DNA from: Pseudolabrys sp035718275
GTDB lineage: Bacteria > Pseudomonadota > Alphaproteobacteria > Rhizobiales > Xanthobacteraceae
DNA length: 64,000 bases
Assembly (NCBI GenBank): GCA_035718275.1
Contig: DASTHI010000052.1
Location: 1-64,000 of the forward strand
Direction: 5' to 3'
Part shown: positions 8,820 through 17,201 of the stretch, in pieces
Position numbering within the stretch: position 1 is the first letter of the stretch
Layout: every line of letters starts with the position of its first letter
Program-made: the position numbers and the translations under genes
The notes under the pieces: model-generated
What the model saw: the letters and a program-made list of their open reading frames with translations, nothing else
What the model was told of the DNA's origin: nothing
Databases searched by the model: none

Positions 8820-9559
8820 CCGCCGTCGTCGCCGTCGATAAGCTCGCCAAGGTGTTCGGTGGCTTGCACGCGGTCGACGGAGTGTCGCTTGAGGTCGCGT
8901 CGGGCGAGCGGCGCGCACTGATCGGGCCGAACGGCGCCGGCAAAACCACGCTGTTTCACTGCATCACCGGCACACTGCGCCCATCGTCCGGCTCGGTGCG
9001 CTTGTTCGGTGCCGACGTCACCCACCTGCCGGAACACCAGCGCACCCGGCTCGGAGTCGGCCGCACGTTCCAGATCACCAATGTGCTCACCGATCTCACG
9101 CTCGCAGAAAACATTGCGCTTGCGATCATCGGCACCGATCGCCGCAAGTGGCTGTTCAGCCGGCCGCTCAGCGCCTTTCCGGCAATTCGCGAACAGGCGA
9201 TAGCGGGTCTTGAGGCGGTCGGCTTCAAAGGCCGCGCCGACGATCCCGTGAAGCTTCTCTCCTACGGCGAGCGCCGCCAGCTCGAGCTGGCGCTCGCGCT
9301 CAATACCCGTCCAAGAGTCCTGTTTCTCGACGAGCCCTGCGCCGGGCTTTCGCCGAGTGAGCGGCAGCGGATTTTTCAGATGGTGCGCGCGCTGCCGCGG
9401 GACATCACGGTGGTGATGATCGAGCACGACATGGACGTGGCGCTCGGCCTTGCCGATCGTGTCACTGTGATGAACCGCGGGCGGATCATGGCGGAGGGCA
9501 CGCCGGCTGAGATCCAGTCGAACCCGGAAGTCCGCGACGTGTATTTCGGTCATGTCTAG
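8816..9559 (+). CDS. ABC transporter ATP-binding protein, LivG family
   Basis: This cytoplasmic ATPase of 247 residues powers import. Walker A is GPNGAGKT, the signature motif is LSYGE (in place of LSGGQ, common in LivG proteins), Walker B is VLFLDEPCAGL, and the switch histidine is in IEHDMD. The reading frame is open far upstream, inside the permease gene, but the ATG at 8816 overlaps the permease stop as ATGA and lies just ahead of the first b-strand, so it is the clear start. Its end overlaps the next gene by 8 bp. Confidence 0.93.
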   Translation: MTAVVAVDKLAKVFGGLHAVDGVSLEVASGERRALIGPNGAGKTTLFHCITGTLRPSSGSVRLFGADVTHLPEHQRTRLGVGRTFQITNVLTDLTLAENIALAIIGTDRRKWLFSRPLSAFPAIREQAIAGLEAVGFKGRADDPVKLLSYGERRQLELALALNTRPRVLFLDEPCAGLSPSERQRIFQMVRALPRDITVVMIEHDMDVALGLADRVTVMNRGRIMAEGTPAEIQSNPEVRDVYFGHV

Positions 9560-10340
9560 CGTCTCTCTCGCCAGCGCGACGACGCCGGGCCCCCTCCTCA
9601 GGGTCGCCGACATCCATACTTATTATGGTGACAGTTACGTCCTGCAGGGCATCAGCCTTACTCTGGGCAAGGGCGAGATAGCTGCTATCCTCGGCCGCAA
9701 CGGCATGGGCAAGACGACGCTCATCCGCTCGTTGGCCGGCCTGACGCCGCCCCGCTCGGGCGACATCTTCTTCCGCGGCATGTCGCTGCACGCCAAGCCG
9801 CCTTACGACATCGCTCAAATGGGCATTGCGATCGTGCCGCAGGGACGCCGGATCTTCCGGTCGCTCAGTGTGCGCGAGAATCTGCTGCTGCCGACAAGCG
9901 TTCTCGCCCGCTCGTCGTTCTCGAACGACGTCGGCGGAGCGGGCCAGCGCTGGGGCTTCAACGAGGTGCTGGCGGAATTTCCTCAGCTTGCCGAACGCAT
10001 CGATCATTCGGGCGGGGCGCTCAGCGGCGGTGAGCAGCAGATGCTGGCGATCGGGCGGGCGCTCATGGCCAATCCCGAGCTGATTCTGATGGATGAGCCC
10101 TCGGAAGGGCTTTCGCCGCGCCTGGTGCTGCAGATCCGCGACATCATGCAGCGCTTGCGCACACGCGGCCACGCCATCCTGCTGGTCGAGCAGAACCTGG
10201 AGCTTGCGCTCGCGGTCGCTGACCAAGTCTACGTGCTCACATCAGGGCGCTTTGTGTTTCAGGGCACGCCAACCGCGTTGGCACGCGAAACACGGGTGCT
10301 CGACCAGCACCTCGGCGTCTCGGCCGCGGCGTTGACCTAG
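9552..10340 (+). CDS. ABC transporter ATP-binding protein, LivF family
   Basis: The second ATPase of the importer (262 residues) has Walker A GRNGMGKT, signature LSGGEQQ, Walker B LILMDEPSEGLSP and switch histidine replaced by glutamine (VEQN), as is normal in LivF proteins. An insertion of roughly 15 residues with charged character (TSVLARSSFSNDVGGAGQR) follows the Q-loop region and is longer than in typical LivF, similar to variants seen in amide and urea systems. The start overlaps livG-like by 8 bp; the amidase gene follows after 24 bp. Confidence 0.92.
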   Translation: MSSVSLASATTPGPLLRVADIHTYYGDSYVLQGISLTLGKGEIAAILGRNGMGKTTLIRSLAGLTPPRSGDIFFRGMSLHAKPPYDIAQMGIAIVPQGRRIFRSLSVRENLLLPTSVLARSSFSNDVGGAGQRWGFNEVLAEFPQLAERIDHSGGALSGGEQQMLAIGRALMANPELILMDEPSEGLSPRLVLQIRDIMQRLRTRGHAILLVEQNLELALAVADQVYVLTSGRFVFQGTPTALARETRVLDQHLGVSAAALT

Positions 10341-10364
10341 CAGGACTGGAGGAGGACGAACGCC

Positions 10365-11297
10365 ATGGGGGCTCATCACACACTCGCGCCGACTTCGGAG
10401 ACCGTGCATTGGGGTTACCTCGATGCAAAGATTCCCCCGCGCCTGACCGTCGAGTCGGGCGACACGGTGACGATCGAGTCAGTCTCAGGCGGACTGGCGG
10501 ACGTTGGCGACACCTCGATCATGCTGCCGCACCATCGCGAGATATGTCAGGCGCTCAAACCATCACCTGGGCCGCACATTCTCACGGGTCCGGTGGCGGT
10601 GCGTGGCGCGGAGCCGGGCGACACGCTTGAGGTGCGCATCAAGGCGATGAACCTCACGGTGGACTGGGGCTGGAATCTGATCCGCCCACTGCGCGGCACG
10701 CTTCCGGAAGACTACCCCGAATTCCGCTGCCGCATCATTCCGATCGACCGCAAGGCAATGACCTGCAAGCTGCAATGGGGTGCGACCGTCCCGCTGCGAC
10801 CCTTTTTCGGAATCCTCGCGGTGGCGCCGCCGCCGAATTACGGACTGTGCTCCTCGGTCGAGCCGCGCGAATTTGGCGGCAATCTGGATTGCAAGGAGTT
10901 CGTCGTGGGCACTTCGTTGTACCTGCCAATATTCGTGCCCGGCGCGAACTTCTCCTGCGGCGATGGCCATGCAGTTCAGGGCGATGGCGAAGTCTGCCTG
11001 ACGGCTTTGGAAACGTGCCTCACCGGAACATTCGAGCTCGCGGTGCACAAACGAAGGCTCGACATGCCGCGTGCGCTCACTCCGACGCACTATATCACTT
11101 TTGGCCTCGATCCCGACCTCGATGACGCAGCCAAGCAGGCACTCCGCGACATGATCCGCTGGCTGGTCGAGATCAAGGGCTGGAACTCGGAAGAGGCCTA
11201 CGTGTTCTGCAGTCTCGCATGCGACCTGCGCGTGACACAGTTGGTCGACGGCAATAAGGGCATCCACGCGATGGTGGATCGCACTCTGATCGAATAG
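10365..11297 (+). CDS. Acetamidase/formamidase family amidase (FmdA_AmdA)
   Basis: This predicted cytoplasmic amidase (310 residues) hydrolyses a short-chain amide to carboxylate and ammonia. The early part has the family features HWGYLD and GDTVTIESVSGG; later comes GPVAVRGAEPGDTL, and the metal or substrate-site region FSCGDGHAVQGDGEVCLTALE closely fits the family pattern 'GD.HaaqGdGEv...aiE'. A ribosome binding site (GGAGGACG) lies shortly upstream. It is the last gene of the ABC transporter operon. In Methylophilus, FmdA formamidase is encoded with the homologous FmdDEF amide transporter, so uptake and hydrolysis of an amide in one operon is a precedent. Confidence 0.9.
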   Translation: MGAHHTLAPTSETVHWGYLDAKIPPRLTVESGDTVTIESVSGGLADVGDTSIMLPHHREICQALKPSPGPHILTGPVAVRGAEPGDTLEVRIKAMNLTVDWGWNLIRPLRGTLPEDYPEFRCRIIPIDRKAMTCKLQWGATVPLRPFFGILAVAPPPNYGLCSSVEPREFGGNLDCKEFVVGTSLYLPIFVPGANFSCGDGHAVQGDGEVCLTALETCLTGTFELAVHKRRLDMPRALTPTHYITFGLDPDLDDAAKQALRDMIRWLVEIKGWNSEEAYVFCSLACDLRVTQLVDGNKGIHAMVDRTLIE

Positions 11298-11526
11298 CGC
11301 GAGACAGACATTTCGGCCTGTCCGACTTAACCTCATGCGGGCGCGCGCGTCGCAAAGTAACCTTAAAGGTTAAGCGCTTTTTCCAATTTGCCGAGAGATC
11401 GCTCAACTTGGAGCCGTCCCTTACCGCCGCGCGGGGCGGCGACAGGAGTAATTAATCTGATCACCGAGATGCATGTAGCGGGGGCTGCGCGACCTTTTGT
11501 GGTCCGCATTTGGAAAGGAGACAACG

Positions 11527-11880
11527 ATGGCTAATGTGCTGACATATTTGCCCAAAGTGGAAACGTGGAGAAAACAAACGGCATACCAAAGTGTGGTGAA
11601 GCGCGATTGGGTGCCCACCGGGCGCATCGATTTCGCAACCCGAGTCAACGGCAATTCAGCGGACGCCGATCAACCGACCGAGTTCAAATTGCTGGTAGAA
11701 GAGCGCAGGATCGTAGAAAGCATCGCAGGAAGTGAAAACCTGGAGATTCAATGGAGGCTTGCGACGCTGAAGGAAGCCAAGGCGGTCGTCGCGCAATATC
11801 ACAAATATCTATCGGAGCACTCACTGATCAAAAACGTATTCGAGGACCCGCTATCGCTGCCTCCGCCGAAACGGGCTTAG
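11527..11880 (+). CDS. Unrecognised small protein (117 aa)
   Basis: I do not recognise the family. The protein is soluble-looking, without signal peptide or membrane helix, mixed charge, with a helical C-terminal half and a proline-rich end (PLSLPPPKRA). The frame could begin at a GTG at 11497, but the ATG at 11527 has an excellent ribosome binding site (AAAGGAG, 6 nt spacing), which is good evidence of a real gene. Base composition and codon use look less GC-rich than the transporter operon before it. It may form a unit with the next small gene, 133 bp downstream. Confidence 0.65.
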   Translation: MANVLTYLPKVETWRKQTAYQSVVKRDWVPTGRIDFATRVNGNSADADQPTEFKLLVEERRIVESIAGSENLEIQWRLATLKEAKAVVAQYHKYLSEHSLIKNVFEDPLSLPPPKRA

Positions 11881-12013
11881 GAGCGCCGAGCTTCTTAAAA
11901 GCATTGCCCTGTGAGTGTTGGGAACTACAGCAATTTAGCAGTGTTCCTCACCACTGGCTCCGGTGAGGCCGTCGAAGAGCTGCGTCAGCAGGCGGCTCTG
12001 AAAGCGAAATGCT

Positions 12014-12421
12014 ATGATCGACACGCGTGAGGCCCCTGGCGCATTGAGAGAATCGGCAAAGAAGAACTACGCATATGTCGTGGTGAGCATGGATGAGTCT
12101 GAGGTCCGGGAATTCTTCGATGGTTTTTTAGCCCACATTCCATGGGTGAGAGCGATCAGCATCGAGGGGCACGAGGCTGTCAAACTTCAACTAACGACCC
12201 CTTGGAACCAACTGCCTCATGGCACCAAGGTGACGGTGAAGATGCCCCGCAAAAGGCTTGGGACGTTCTTGCTTGATGCACTGCGGCTGCGCTCTCCTTG
12301 GGCAAAAGCTGGTGACACCGTGACTCTGGTAACACCAAAGGACAAACTGGAGGAGTTTCTAAATTCGCTGCCTGAGTCGGTGAAATTGATCAGTTGTCCA
12401 GACGAGCCGCTCTCCCGCTAA
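12014..12421 (+). CDS. Unrecognised small protein (135 aa)
   Basis: This gene encodes 135 residues I cannot assign. It looks like a soluble a/b protein with alternating strands and helices (YAYVVVSMDESEVREFFDGF) and no signal peptide. Its last codons (PLSR and stop) are made from DNA that is a copy of the 3' end of the MFS exporter gene (repeat at 12406-12457), so the present C-terminus was probably created by a recombination junction and the protein may be truncated or altered there. The ATG at 12014 lacks an obvious strong ribosome binding site. Confidence 0.5.
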   Translation: MIDTREAPGALRESAKKNYAYVVVSMDESEVREFFDGFLAHIPWVRAISIEGHEAVKLQLTTPWNQLPHGTKVTVKMPRKRLGTFLLDALRLRSPWAKAGDTVTLVTPKDKLEEFLNSLPESVKLISCPDEPLSR

Positions 12422-12457
12422 TCACACGCATGCCAGAGCAACAGTGGCTCCTGGTAA
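12406..12457. pseudogene. Direct repeat copy 2: remnant 3' end of an MFS exporter gene
   Basis: These 52 bp match the final 51 bp of the MFS gene at 2207-2257. Read in the MFS frame they give A-L-P-L-I-T-R-M-P-E-Q-Q, after which one inserted base shifts the frame. Upstream of 12406 the similarity stops abruptly inside the small gene 12014-12421, marking a recombination junction. It is either a relic of a second DHA2 exporter or a partial duplication of the one at 0.8-2.3 kb. Confidence 0.7.
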
Positions 12458-12585
12458 CGTCTACGTCGCGCATCCGACAAGATCTGCGAGCGACTTTTTC
12501 GCTGCTACGTGCGGTTTGAAAGCTAAACGAAAATTTTCTAGATGCGAGGCAGAGATTTTTCGTCAAAAAAAATTTGAGTTGACGC

Positions 12586-12612
12586 AAAGTCGCAAAGACC
12601 AGACGCGACTTT
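12586..12612. promoter_or_regulatory. Inverted repeat AAAGTCGC-N11-GCGACTTT upstream of the maleylacetate reductase-like gene
   Basis: A perfect 8-bp inverted repeat with an 11-bp spacer lies about 100 bp before the dehydrogenase start, immediately after TTGACG (about 12579-12584), which resembles a -35 element. An interrupted dyad of this size near a promoter is typical of LysR- or IclR-type operators. No regulator gene is adjacent. The rest of the gap 12458-12710 is AT-rich (a run of eight A at about 12565) and holds nothing else that I see. Confidence 0.4.
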
Positions 12613-12710
12613 AATCGAAACCGGGACTTTCAGATCTAAAACTGGTAATTTATTCGCCTGCGTGGCTGCGTTAGGATTAGCGAAAGATCTCCAGACGTCC
12701 CTTGATTAAG

Positions 12711-13781
12711 ATGATTAAAGCTTCCGCCCATTCTTTCGTATATGCTGCGCTTCCGGGACGTGTGATCTTCGGTACAGGTGCGCGCAAACGCATTGCCCAA
12801 GAACTGGCCAGCCTGCAGTGCAGCCGCGCATATATTTTGTCCGGTCCTCGCGGCGCAGGTGCGGCTAAAGAACTTCAGGACATCCTAGGCTCGCAGGCAC
12901 TCGGATCTTATAGCGGGGCCGCTATGCATACGCCGGTCGAGGCCACTGCGCAGGCGGTGCAGATTGTGCAAGACGCAGATGCTTTGATCACCATCGGCGG
13001 CGGATCAGCGACCGGACTGGGAAAGGCAATTGCACTTCGCACCGATCTGCCGCTCATCGCTCTTCCGACGACCTATGCCGGATCGGAAATGACTCCGATC
13101 CTCGGGCAGACCGACTCAGGTAGAAAAACCACGATTCGCGATCCTAAAGTGCTGCCGAAATTGGTTATCTACGACCCGGAGCTGACCTATTCCTTGCCGG
13201 CGGCGTTGACGGCAACCAGCGGCATGAACGCGATTGCCCACGGCATTGAAGGCGTTTACGCGAAGGACGCCAACCCGATCACATCGATGCTGGCCTTTGA
13301 GGGAATCCGTGCCCTGGCGAGCGCATTGCCAGAGATCACAGACGCTGCAAACGACAAGAACGCGCGCGCCGACGCACTCTATGGTGCTTGGCTATGTGGA
13401 ACCGTTCTTGGCTCCGTCGGCATGGCGCTTCATCATAAACTTTGCCATGTGCTGGGTGGCAGCTTCAACTTACCGCATGCGGAAACTCATGCGGTTGTCC
13501 TGCCGCATGTCACCTCCTTCAACGCCGAGGCCGTTCCTCACCTTCTCAAGCCGCTGGCCAATCTGCTTGGCGGCACCGAGCCGGGACAAGCGCTGTATGA
13601 TCTGGCCCGACGAATCCATGCGCCGGCCAGCCTGAGAGAACTCGGCCTGTCCCATAAAGATCTCGACCGCGCTGCCGATATCGCAATGGAGCAGCCCTAT
13701 TGGAACCCGCGGCCGCTAACTCGCGAGAGTATCCGCGCCCTGCTCGAGACCGCGTGGAGCGGCGAACGACCGCACCATTGA
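12711..13781 (+). CDS. Iron-containing alcohol dehydrogenase family, maleylacetate reductase type
   Basis: The protein (356 residues) matches the group III Fe-ADH fold in its maleylacetate reductase branch: N-terminal YAALPGRVIFGTGARKRI, nucleotide site ITIGGGSATGLGKAIAL, then ALPTTYAGSEMTPI, and the conserved histidines GMNAIAHGIEG and HHKLCHVLGG...NLPHAETHA. Maleylacetate reductases reduce maleylacetate to 3-oxoadipate in degradation of resorcinol, hydroxyquinol and chloroaromatics. A TTG at 12702 is also in frame, but the ATG at 12711 is preferred. No ring-cleavage dioxygenase gene is nearby, so the source of substrate is unknown. It is convergent with the monooxygenase operon, 26 bp apart. 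Confidence 0.85.
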   Translation: MIKASAHSFVYAALPGRVIFGTGARKRIAQELASLQCSRAYILSGPRGAGAAKELQDILGSQALGSYSGAAMHTPVEATAQAVQIVQDADALITIGGGSATGLGKAIALRTDLPLIALPTTYAGSEMTPILGQTDSGRKTTIRDPKVLPKLVIYDPELTYSLPAALTATSGMNAIAHGIEGVYAKDANPITSMLAFEGIRALASALPEITDAANDKNARADALYGAWLCGTVLGSVGMALHHKLCHVLGGSFNLPHAETHAVVLPHVTSFNAEAVPHLLKPLANLLGGTEPGQALYDLARRIHAPASLRELGLSHKDLDRAADIAMEQPYWNPRPLTRESIRALLETAWSGERPHH

Positions 13782-13806
13782 CAAAACGCCGCGTCCGGGG
13801 ACGCGG

Positions 13807-14799
13807 TCACAATTTCGGCAGCACCTGCTCGCCGAAAAGCTGGACCGTGTTTACCGGATTGGAAGCCAGGCTGACCGTCAGCATCAGTCGCTTTGCGCCG
13901 GCCTCTTTGGCCGCACGCGCCTGCGACAGGCACTCCGCCGGCGTGCCACAAATCGCGAGCCGGCGAGAGAGATAGTCGAACAGACCGAGTTCCTTCACGA
14001 GCCTGATATCGGCATCACCCGGTCGCGTACTGTAGCGGCGGCGCAGTTCAAGCAAGGGTTCGCGATACTCGTCAGGCACGCCTCGCGTTTCCAGATTTTT
14101 GTCGCCGATGACATAGCCCGCCAGGAAAGCCAGCATGGCGCCTATTTTTGCCCGGGCGACGTCGCCGTTCTCGTCGCAATCGAGCGCCGCGATCTGCCAA
14201 ATTTCGACCTCATCCGGCGAGCGCCTGGCCGCGGAGGCAGCCTCGCGAATACGCTTCTCCGAATCAGCAATGTTCTCGGCGGCGAGACCATAATTTGCAA
14301 ATGCGCCATCGGCCTCGCTGCCGGCCACCTGCAAGCCGCGCGGATGTGACGCCGCGACAAAGACCGGCGGCGGCCGCTCGACCCACGAAATGTAGGCCTC
14401 GCCTTCGCCGACGCGCACATGCTCCTTACGCAACAGGCGCCGTATGAACCTCGTTCCCTCTGCAAGCTCCCTCGCCGTGGACCTGCCCTGCCCCAGATTG
14501 CGCGTGCCGCTATGTCCGGCTCCGATGCCGAGGACGGCGCGCCCGCCAGTAATGAGATCCAAAGAAGCAATAGCGGCCGCGCTCACGGCCGGTTGGCGAG
14601 TGACAAGATTCGTCACGCAAATCGCGACGCGGGCCTTACGGGTCACCCGGCCAGCAAGAGCCGCTGCAATCCATGGATCCATAGCGTTACCCGGGGTATC
14701 GGCGATGCCGATCATGGAATACCCGTAACGGTCGGCGCACTCCGCCAGTTGCTCCACCAATTCCGGCGTGTACGGCCAAAAGAAAAATCCGACGTCCAT
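13807..14799 (-). CDS. LLM-class (luciferase-like) flavin-dependent oxidoreductase
   Basis: This TIM-barrel protein of 330 residues belongs to the bacterial luciferase-like monooxygenase superfamily, using FMN or F420. It starts MDVGFFFWPYTPELVEQLAECAD, has the substrate/cofactor loop AICVTNLVTRQP and the nucleotide-phosphate region GGRAVLGIGAGHSG, which is the common 'GR..lGlG.G' motif. It is the last gene of a minus-strand operon behind an SsuABC-type importer, the arrangement seen in alkanesulfonate and related systems where the imported compound is oxidised by the luciferase-like enzyme. The true substrate is unknown; overall the sequence looks more like the MER/F420-type LLM subgroup than SsuD. 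Confidence 0.85.
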   Translation of the reverse strand: MDVGFFFWPYTPELVEQLAECADRYGYSMIGIADTPGNAMDPWIAAALAGRVTRKARVAICVTNLVTRQPAVSAAAIASLDLITGGRAVLGIGAGHSGTRNLGQGRSTARELAEGTRFIRRLLRKEHVRVGEGEAYISWVERPPPVFVAASHPRGLQVAGSEADGAFANYGLAAENIADSEKRIREAASAARRSPDEVEIWQIAALDCDENGDVARAKIGAMLAFLAGYVIGDKNLETRGVPDEYREPLLELRRRYSTRPGDADIRLVKELGLFDYLSRRLAICGTPAECLSQARAAKEAGAKRLMLTVSLASNPVNTVQLFGEQVLPKL

Positions 14800-14810
14800 A
14801 TCCCTGCTTC

Positions 14811-15602
14811 CTATGCAGTAGCCACTTGGGGTGGCCAGGCCCGTAAGATAGTCGTCTCGATCACGATAAAGGCGTTATTCACGACAAGCCCGAAGAATCC
14901 GATCAGCACCAGCAACGCGTACACTTCACTGGACTGAAAATTTCGTTGCGACTGGATCATCAGCGCGCCAATTCCCGGCAAGGATGTGAGCATTTCGACG
15001 AGCAGCGCTAGAATGACAGTCAACGGTATCGCGACCCGGATGCCCAAGAGCAGCGCCGGAACGATCGACGGCACGGTGATGCGCCGAGCCACTTCCAAGC
15101 GGCTTAGTCGGAACGAGCGCGCCATATCGAGCAACAACGGATCGATCTGACGGACAGCGGCCGCCGTGTTGAGTAGGATCGGCCAAAGTGCCGCCAGGAC
15201 GATCACCACCACCTTCATCGTTTCATTGTAGCCGATTAAGAGGCCGGCGACCGGGACCGTCGCCGGTGGCGGGATCGCGCGCATGAATTCCAGCAGCGGG
15301 TGCAGCGCCCGATTTGCCAGATCGGACGTGCCGATCAAAACGCCAACGAGGCCGCCGATGGTTATCGCCAAGGCGAGCCCAAGCAGAAAGGATGAAGTTG
15401 TCGACAGCAACGCCGCCATCAAGTCGGTTCTATGCGACAAGCGTAGTCCAGCTTTCCACCACTCAAAGGGCGCAGGGAAATAGGGCGACGGGGCCGATTG
15501 AACTAGCTGCCACACGATCAGAAATAGAATGAGTGGAAGCAAGCCGCGCAATGGCGGCAGATTGGCAACAAATGGCGCGAGGCGTTTAAACAATGCATTC
15601 AC
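14811..15602 (-). CDS. ABC transporter permease, SsuC/TauC type
   Basis: An inner-membrane permease (263 residues, about six helices). The family hallmark EFMRAIPPPATVPVAGLLIGY ('E..R.iP..A..Pl....fG') and the EAA-type loop ARRITVPSIVPALLLGIRVAIPLT are present. Its start overlaps the stop of the other permease gene by 4 bp, and 11 bp separate its stop from the monooxygenase start. Two different permease genes imply a heterodimeric channel. Confidence 0.9.
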   Translation of the reverse strand: MNALFKRLAPFVANLPPLRGLLPLILFLIVWQLVQSAPSPYFPAPFEWWKAGLRLSHRTDLMAALLSTTSSFLLGLALAITIGGLVGVLIGTSDLANRALHPLLEFMRAIPPPATVPVAGLLIGYNETMKVVVIVLAALWPILLNTAAAVRQIDPLLLDMARSFRLSRLEVARRITVPSIVPALLLGIRVAIPLTVILALLVEMLTSLPGIGALMIQSQRNFQSSEVYALLVLIGFFGLVVNNAFIVIETTILRAWPPQVATA

Positions 15603-16381
15603 CGCTGTACCCCTCGCGATGCTGCCGGGAATAGCCGCCAGCTAATTTGCAAAAGGGCCTGGTTGAGAACAATTCCAAGCACGCCGATGAAGATGACATT
15701 GGCAAACATCAACGCAGGCTGAAGCGCCTGCTGGTCTCGAACCACGGCATATCCAAGCCCCGTCGGGTTGCCCACCATCTCCGCCACGATGGCTAGCACC
15801 AGGGCAAGCGTCAGACTAAGCCGCAGGCCGACCAAAATCGGCGGCAAAGCCGCCGGCAGAACGATCTTGCGCAGGCTGCTCGCGCGCGAAAGCCTGAATG
15901 TGGCTGCCACATCGAAAAGGCGCCGATGAATAGTGGAAATACCGCCCATGGTGTTAATGAGCACGGGCCACAATGCCGGCAGCACGATCACGACAAGTTC
16001 GGTTTTTAAGGAAAATCCGAACAGCAATAGCGCGACAGGCACGAATGCGATTGCCGGCATCGGGCGCAATACCTCGATACTGGCCAGCGAATACTTGCGG
16101 AGCAGTGGGGAAACGCCCAAAAGCAAGCCGAGTGCAAGCCCAATGACGCTGGCAATGGCCCATCCGATGATGACCGCCTGCAGCGTATGGCCAACGTCAC
16201 GCCAGAACTGTTCGCTCAAAATTAAGGTGTACAGACCAGATAGTATCGCGCTTGGCGCCGGCAAATAGGCATAGTTTACCACGCCCCCGCGAACCAGCGC
16301 CTCCCACAGCATGGCGCACAAAGCTATCGTCATCAGCCCGGGTAGGTTGACCCGCATCGTTCCGACACCGGCACTAGGCAT
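15599..16381 (-). CDS. ABC transporter permease, SsuC/TauC type (second subunit)
   Basis: The second permease of the importer (260 residues) shows the same hallmark sequences as its partner: VLRPMPAIAFVPVALLLFGF and the loop LRKIVLPAALPPILVGLRLSLTLALV. It overlaps the ATPase gene by 8 bp upstream and the other permease gene by 4 bp downstream, so all are co-translated. Confidence 0.9.
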   Translation of the reverse strand: MPSAGVGTMRVNLPGLMTIALCAMLWEALVRGGVVNYAYLPAPSAILSGLYTLILSEQFWRDVGHTLQAVIIGWAIASVIGLALGLLLGVSPLLRKYSLASIEVLRPMPAIAFVPVALLLFGFSLKTELVVIVLPALWPVLINTMGGISTIHRRLFDVAATFRLSRASSLRKIVLPAALPPILVGLRLSLTLALVLAIVAEMVGNPTGLGYAVVRDQQALQPALMFANVIFIGVLGIVLNQALLQISWRLFPAASRGVQR

Positions 16382-17201
16382 TGCTCTTTAGTCCAATGGC
16401 CTGGTGGACGGCGTAGCGAAATTCAAGAAAGGCCGGCATTTGACGAGTTGTGATCTGATCGCGCGTGGATGGCAGGTCGACATCAAAGGTCCGCGCAATG
16501 TGGCCGGGCGATCCGGTAATGACGGCGATGCGATCCCCCAGATACACGGCCTCTTCGATGTCATGCGTTACGAAAATGATGCTGGTGCCGGTCTCCTTGC
16601 GCACGCGATGAAGCTCGTCCTGAAGGGCCGCCTTGGTCATCGCGTCCAACGCGGCGAACGGCTCATCCATCAGCAGCACCGAGGGGCGGACAGCGAGTGC
16701 GCGCGCAATTTGGACCCGCTGCTGCATTCCACCCGACAGTTGCCATGGATAGTCATCGGCATTCTTTTCAAGCTTCACGAGCCGTAAGGCGTTCTGGACG
16801 CGGTGGTCGATCTCTGCGGCTGGGACGCGACCTTCTAGGCCGAAGGCCACATTCCGCGCCACGCTCCGCCATTGCAGGAGCGCGTGCGAGTAATCCTGGA
16901 AGACAATGACCACTTCTTCCGGCGGGCCCGTCAGCGCGCGACCATTGATGTAGACCGAGCCGCTCGTCGCCTGTGTCAGACCCCCGAGCACCCGGATCAG
17001 GGTCGTTTTCCCGGTGCCGGAGGGGCCTACGATGGTGAATACCTCACCTCGCTGCACATCAAAGGTGATGCCGTCGAGTATTTTTCGTTCACCGCCGGCG
17101 TGCGGAAGAACGACCGAAACGTCAGCACATGAAAATAGCAGATCACGGGACGGCCCGCGGTTCGGCCGCGGACCATCCGTAGTCACATCAGGCGCGCTCA
17201 C
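16374..17201 (-). CDS. ABC transporter ATP-binding protein, SsuB/TauB/NrtD type
   Basis: The ATPase subunit (275 residues) has Walker A GPSGTGKT, signature LSGGMQQRVQIARAL, Walker B VLLMDEPFAALD and switch histidine FVTHDIEEA. The frame is open up to 17276, but a GTG at 17201 overlaps the binding-protein stop as GTGA, making it the likely start. The first 20 residues after that start are polar and precede the conserved fold. Confidence 0.9.
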   Translation of the reverse strand: MSAPDVTTDGPRPNRGPSRDLLFSCADVSVVLPHAGGERKILDGITFDVQRGEVFTIVGPSGTGKTTLIRVLGGLTQATSGSVYINGRALTGPPEEVVIVFQDYSHALLQWRSVARNVAFGLEGRVPAAEIDHRVQNALRLVKLEKNADDYPWQLSGGMQQRVQIARALAVRPSVLLMDEPFAALDAMTKAALQDELHRVRKETGTSIIFVTHDIEEAVYLGDRIAVITGSPGHIARTFDVDLPSTRDQITTRQMPAFLEFRYAVHQAIGLKSNA

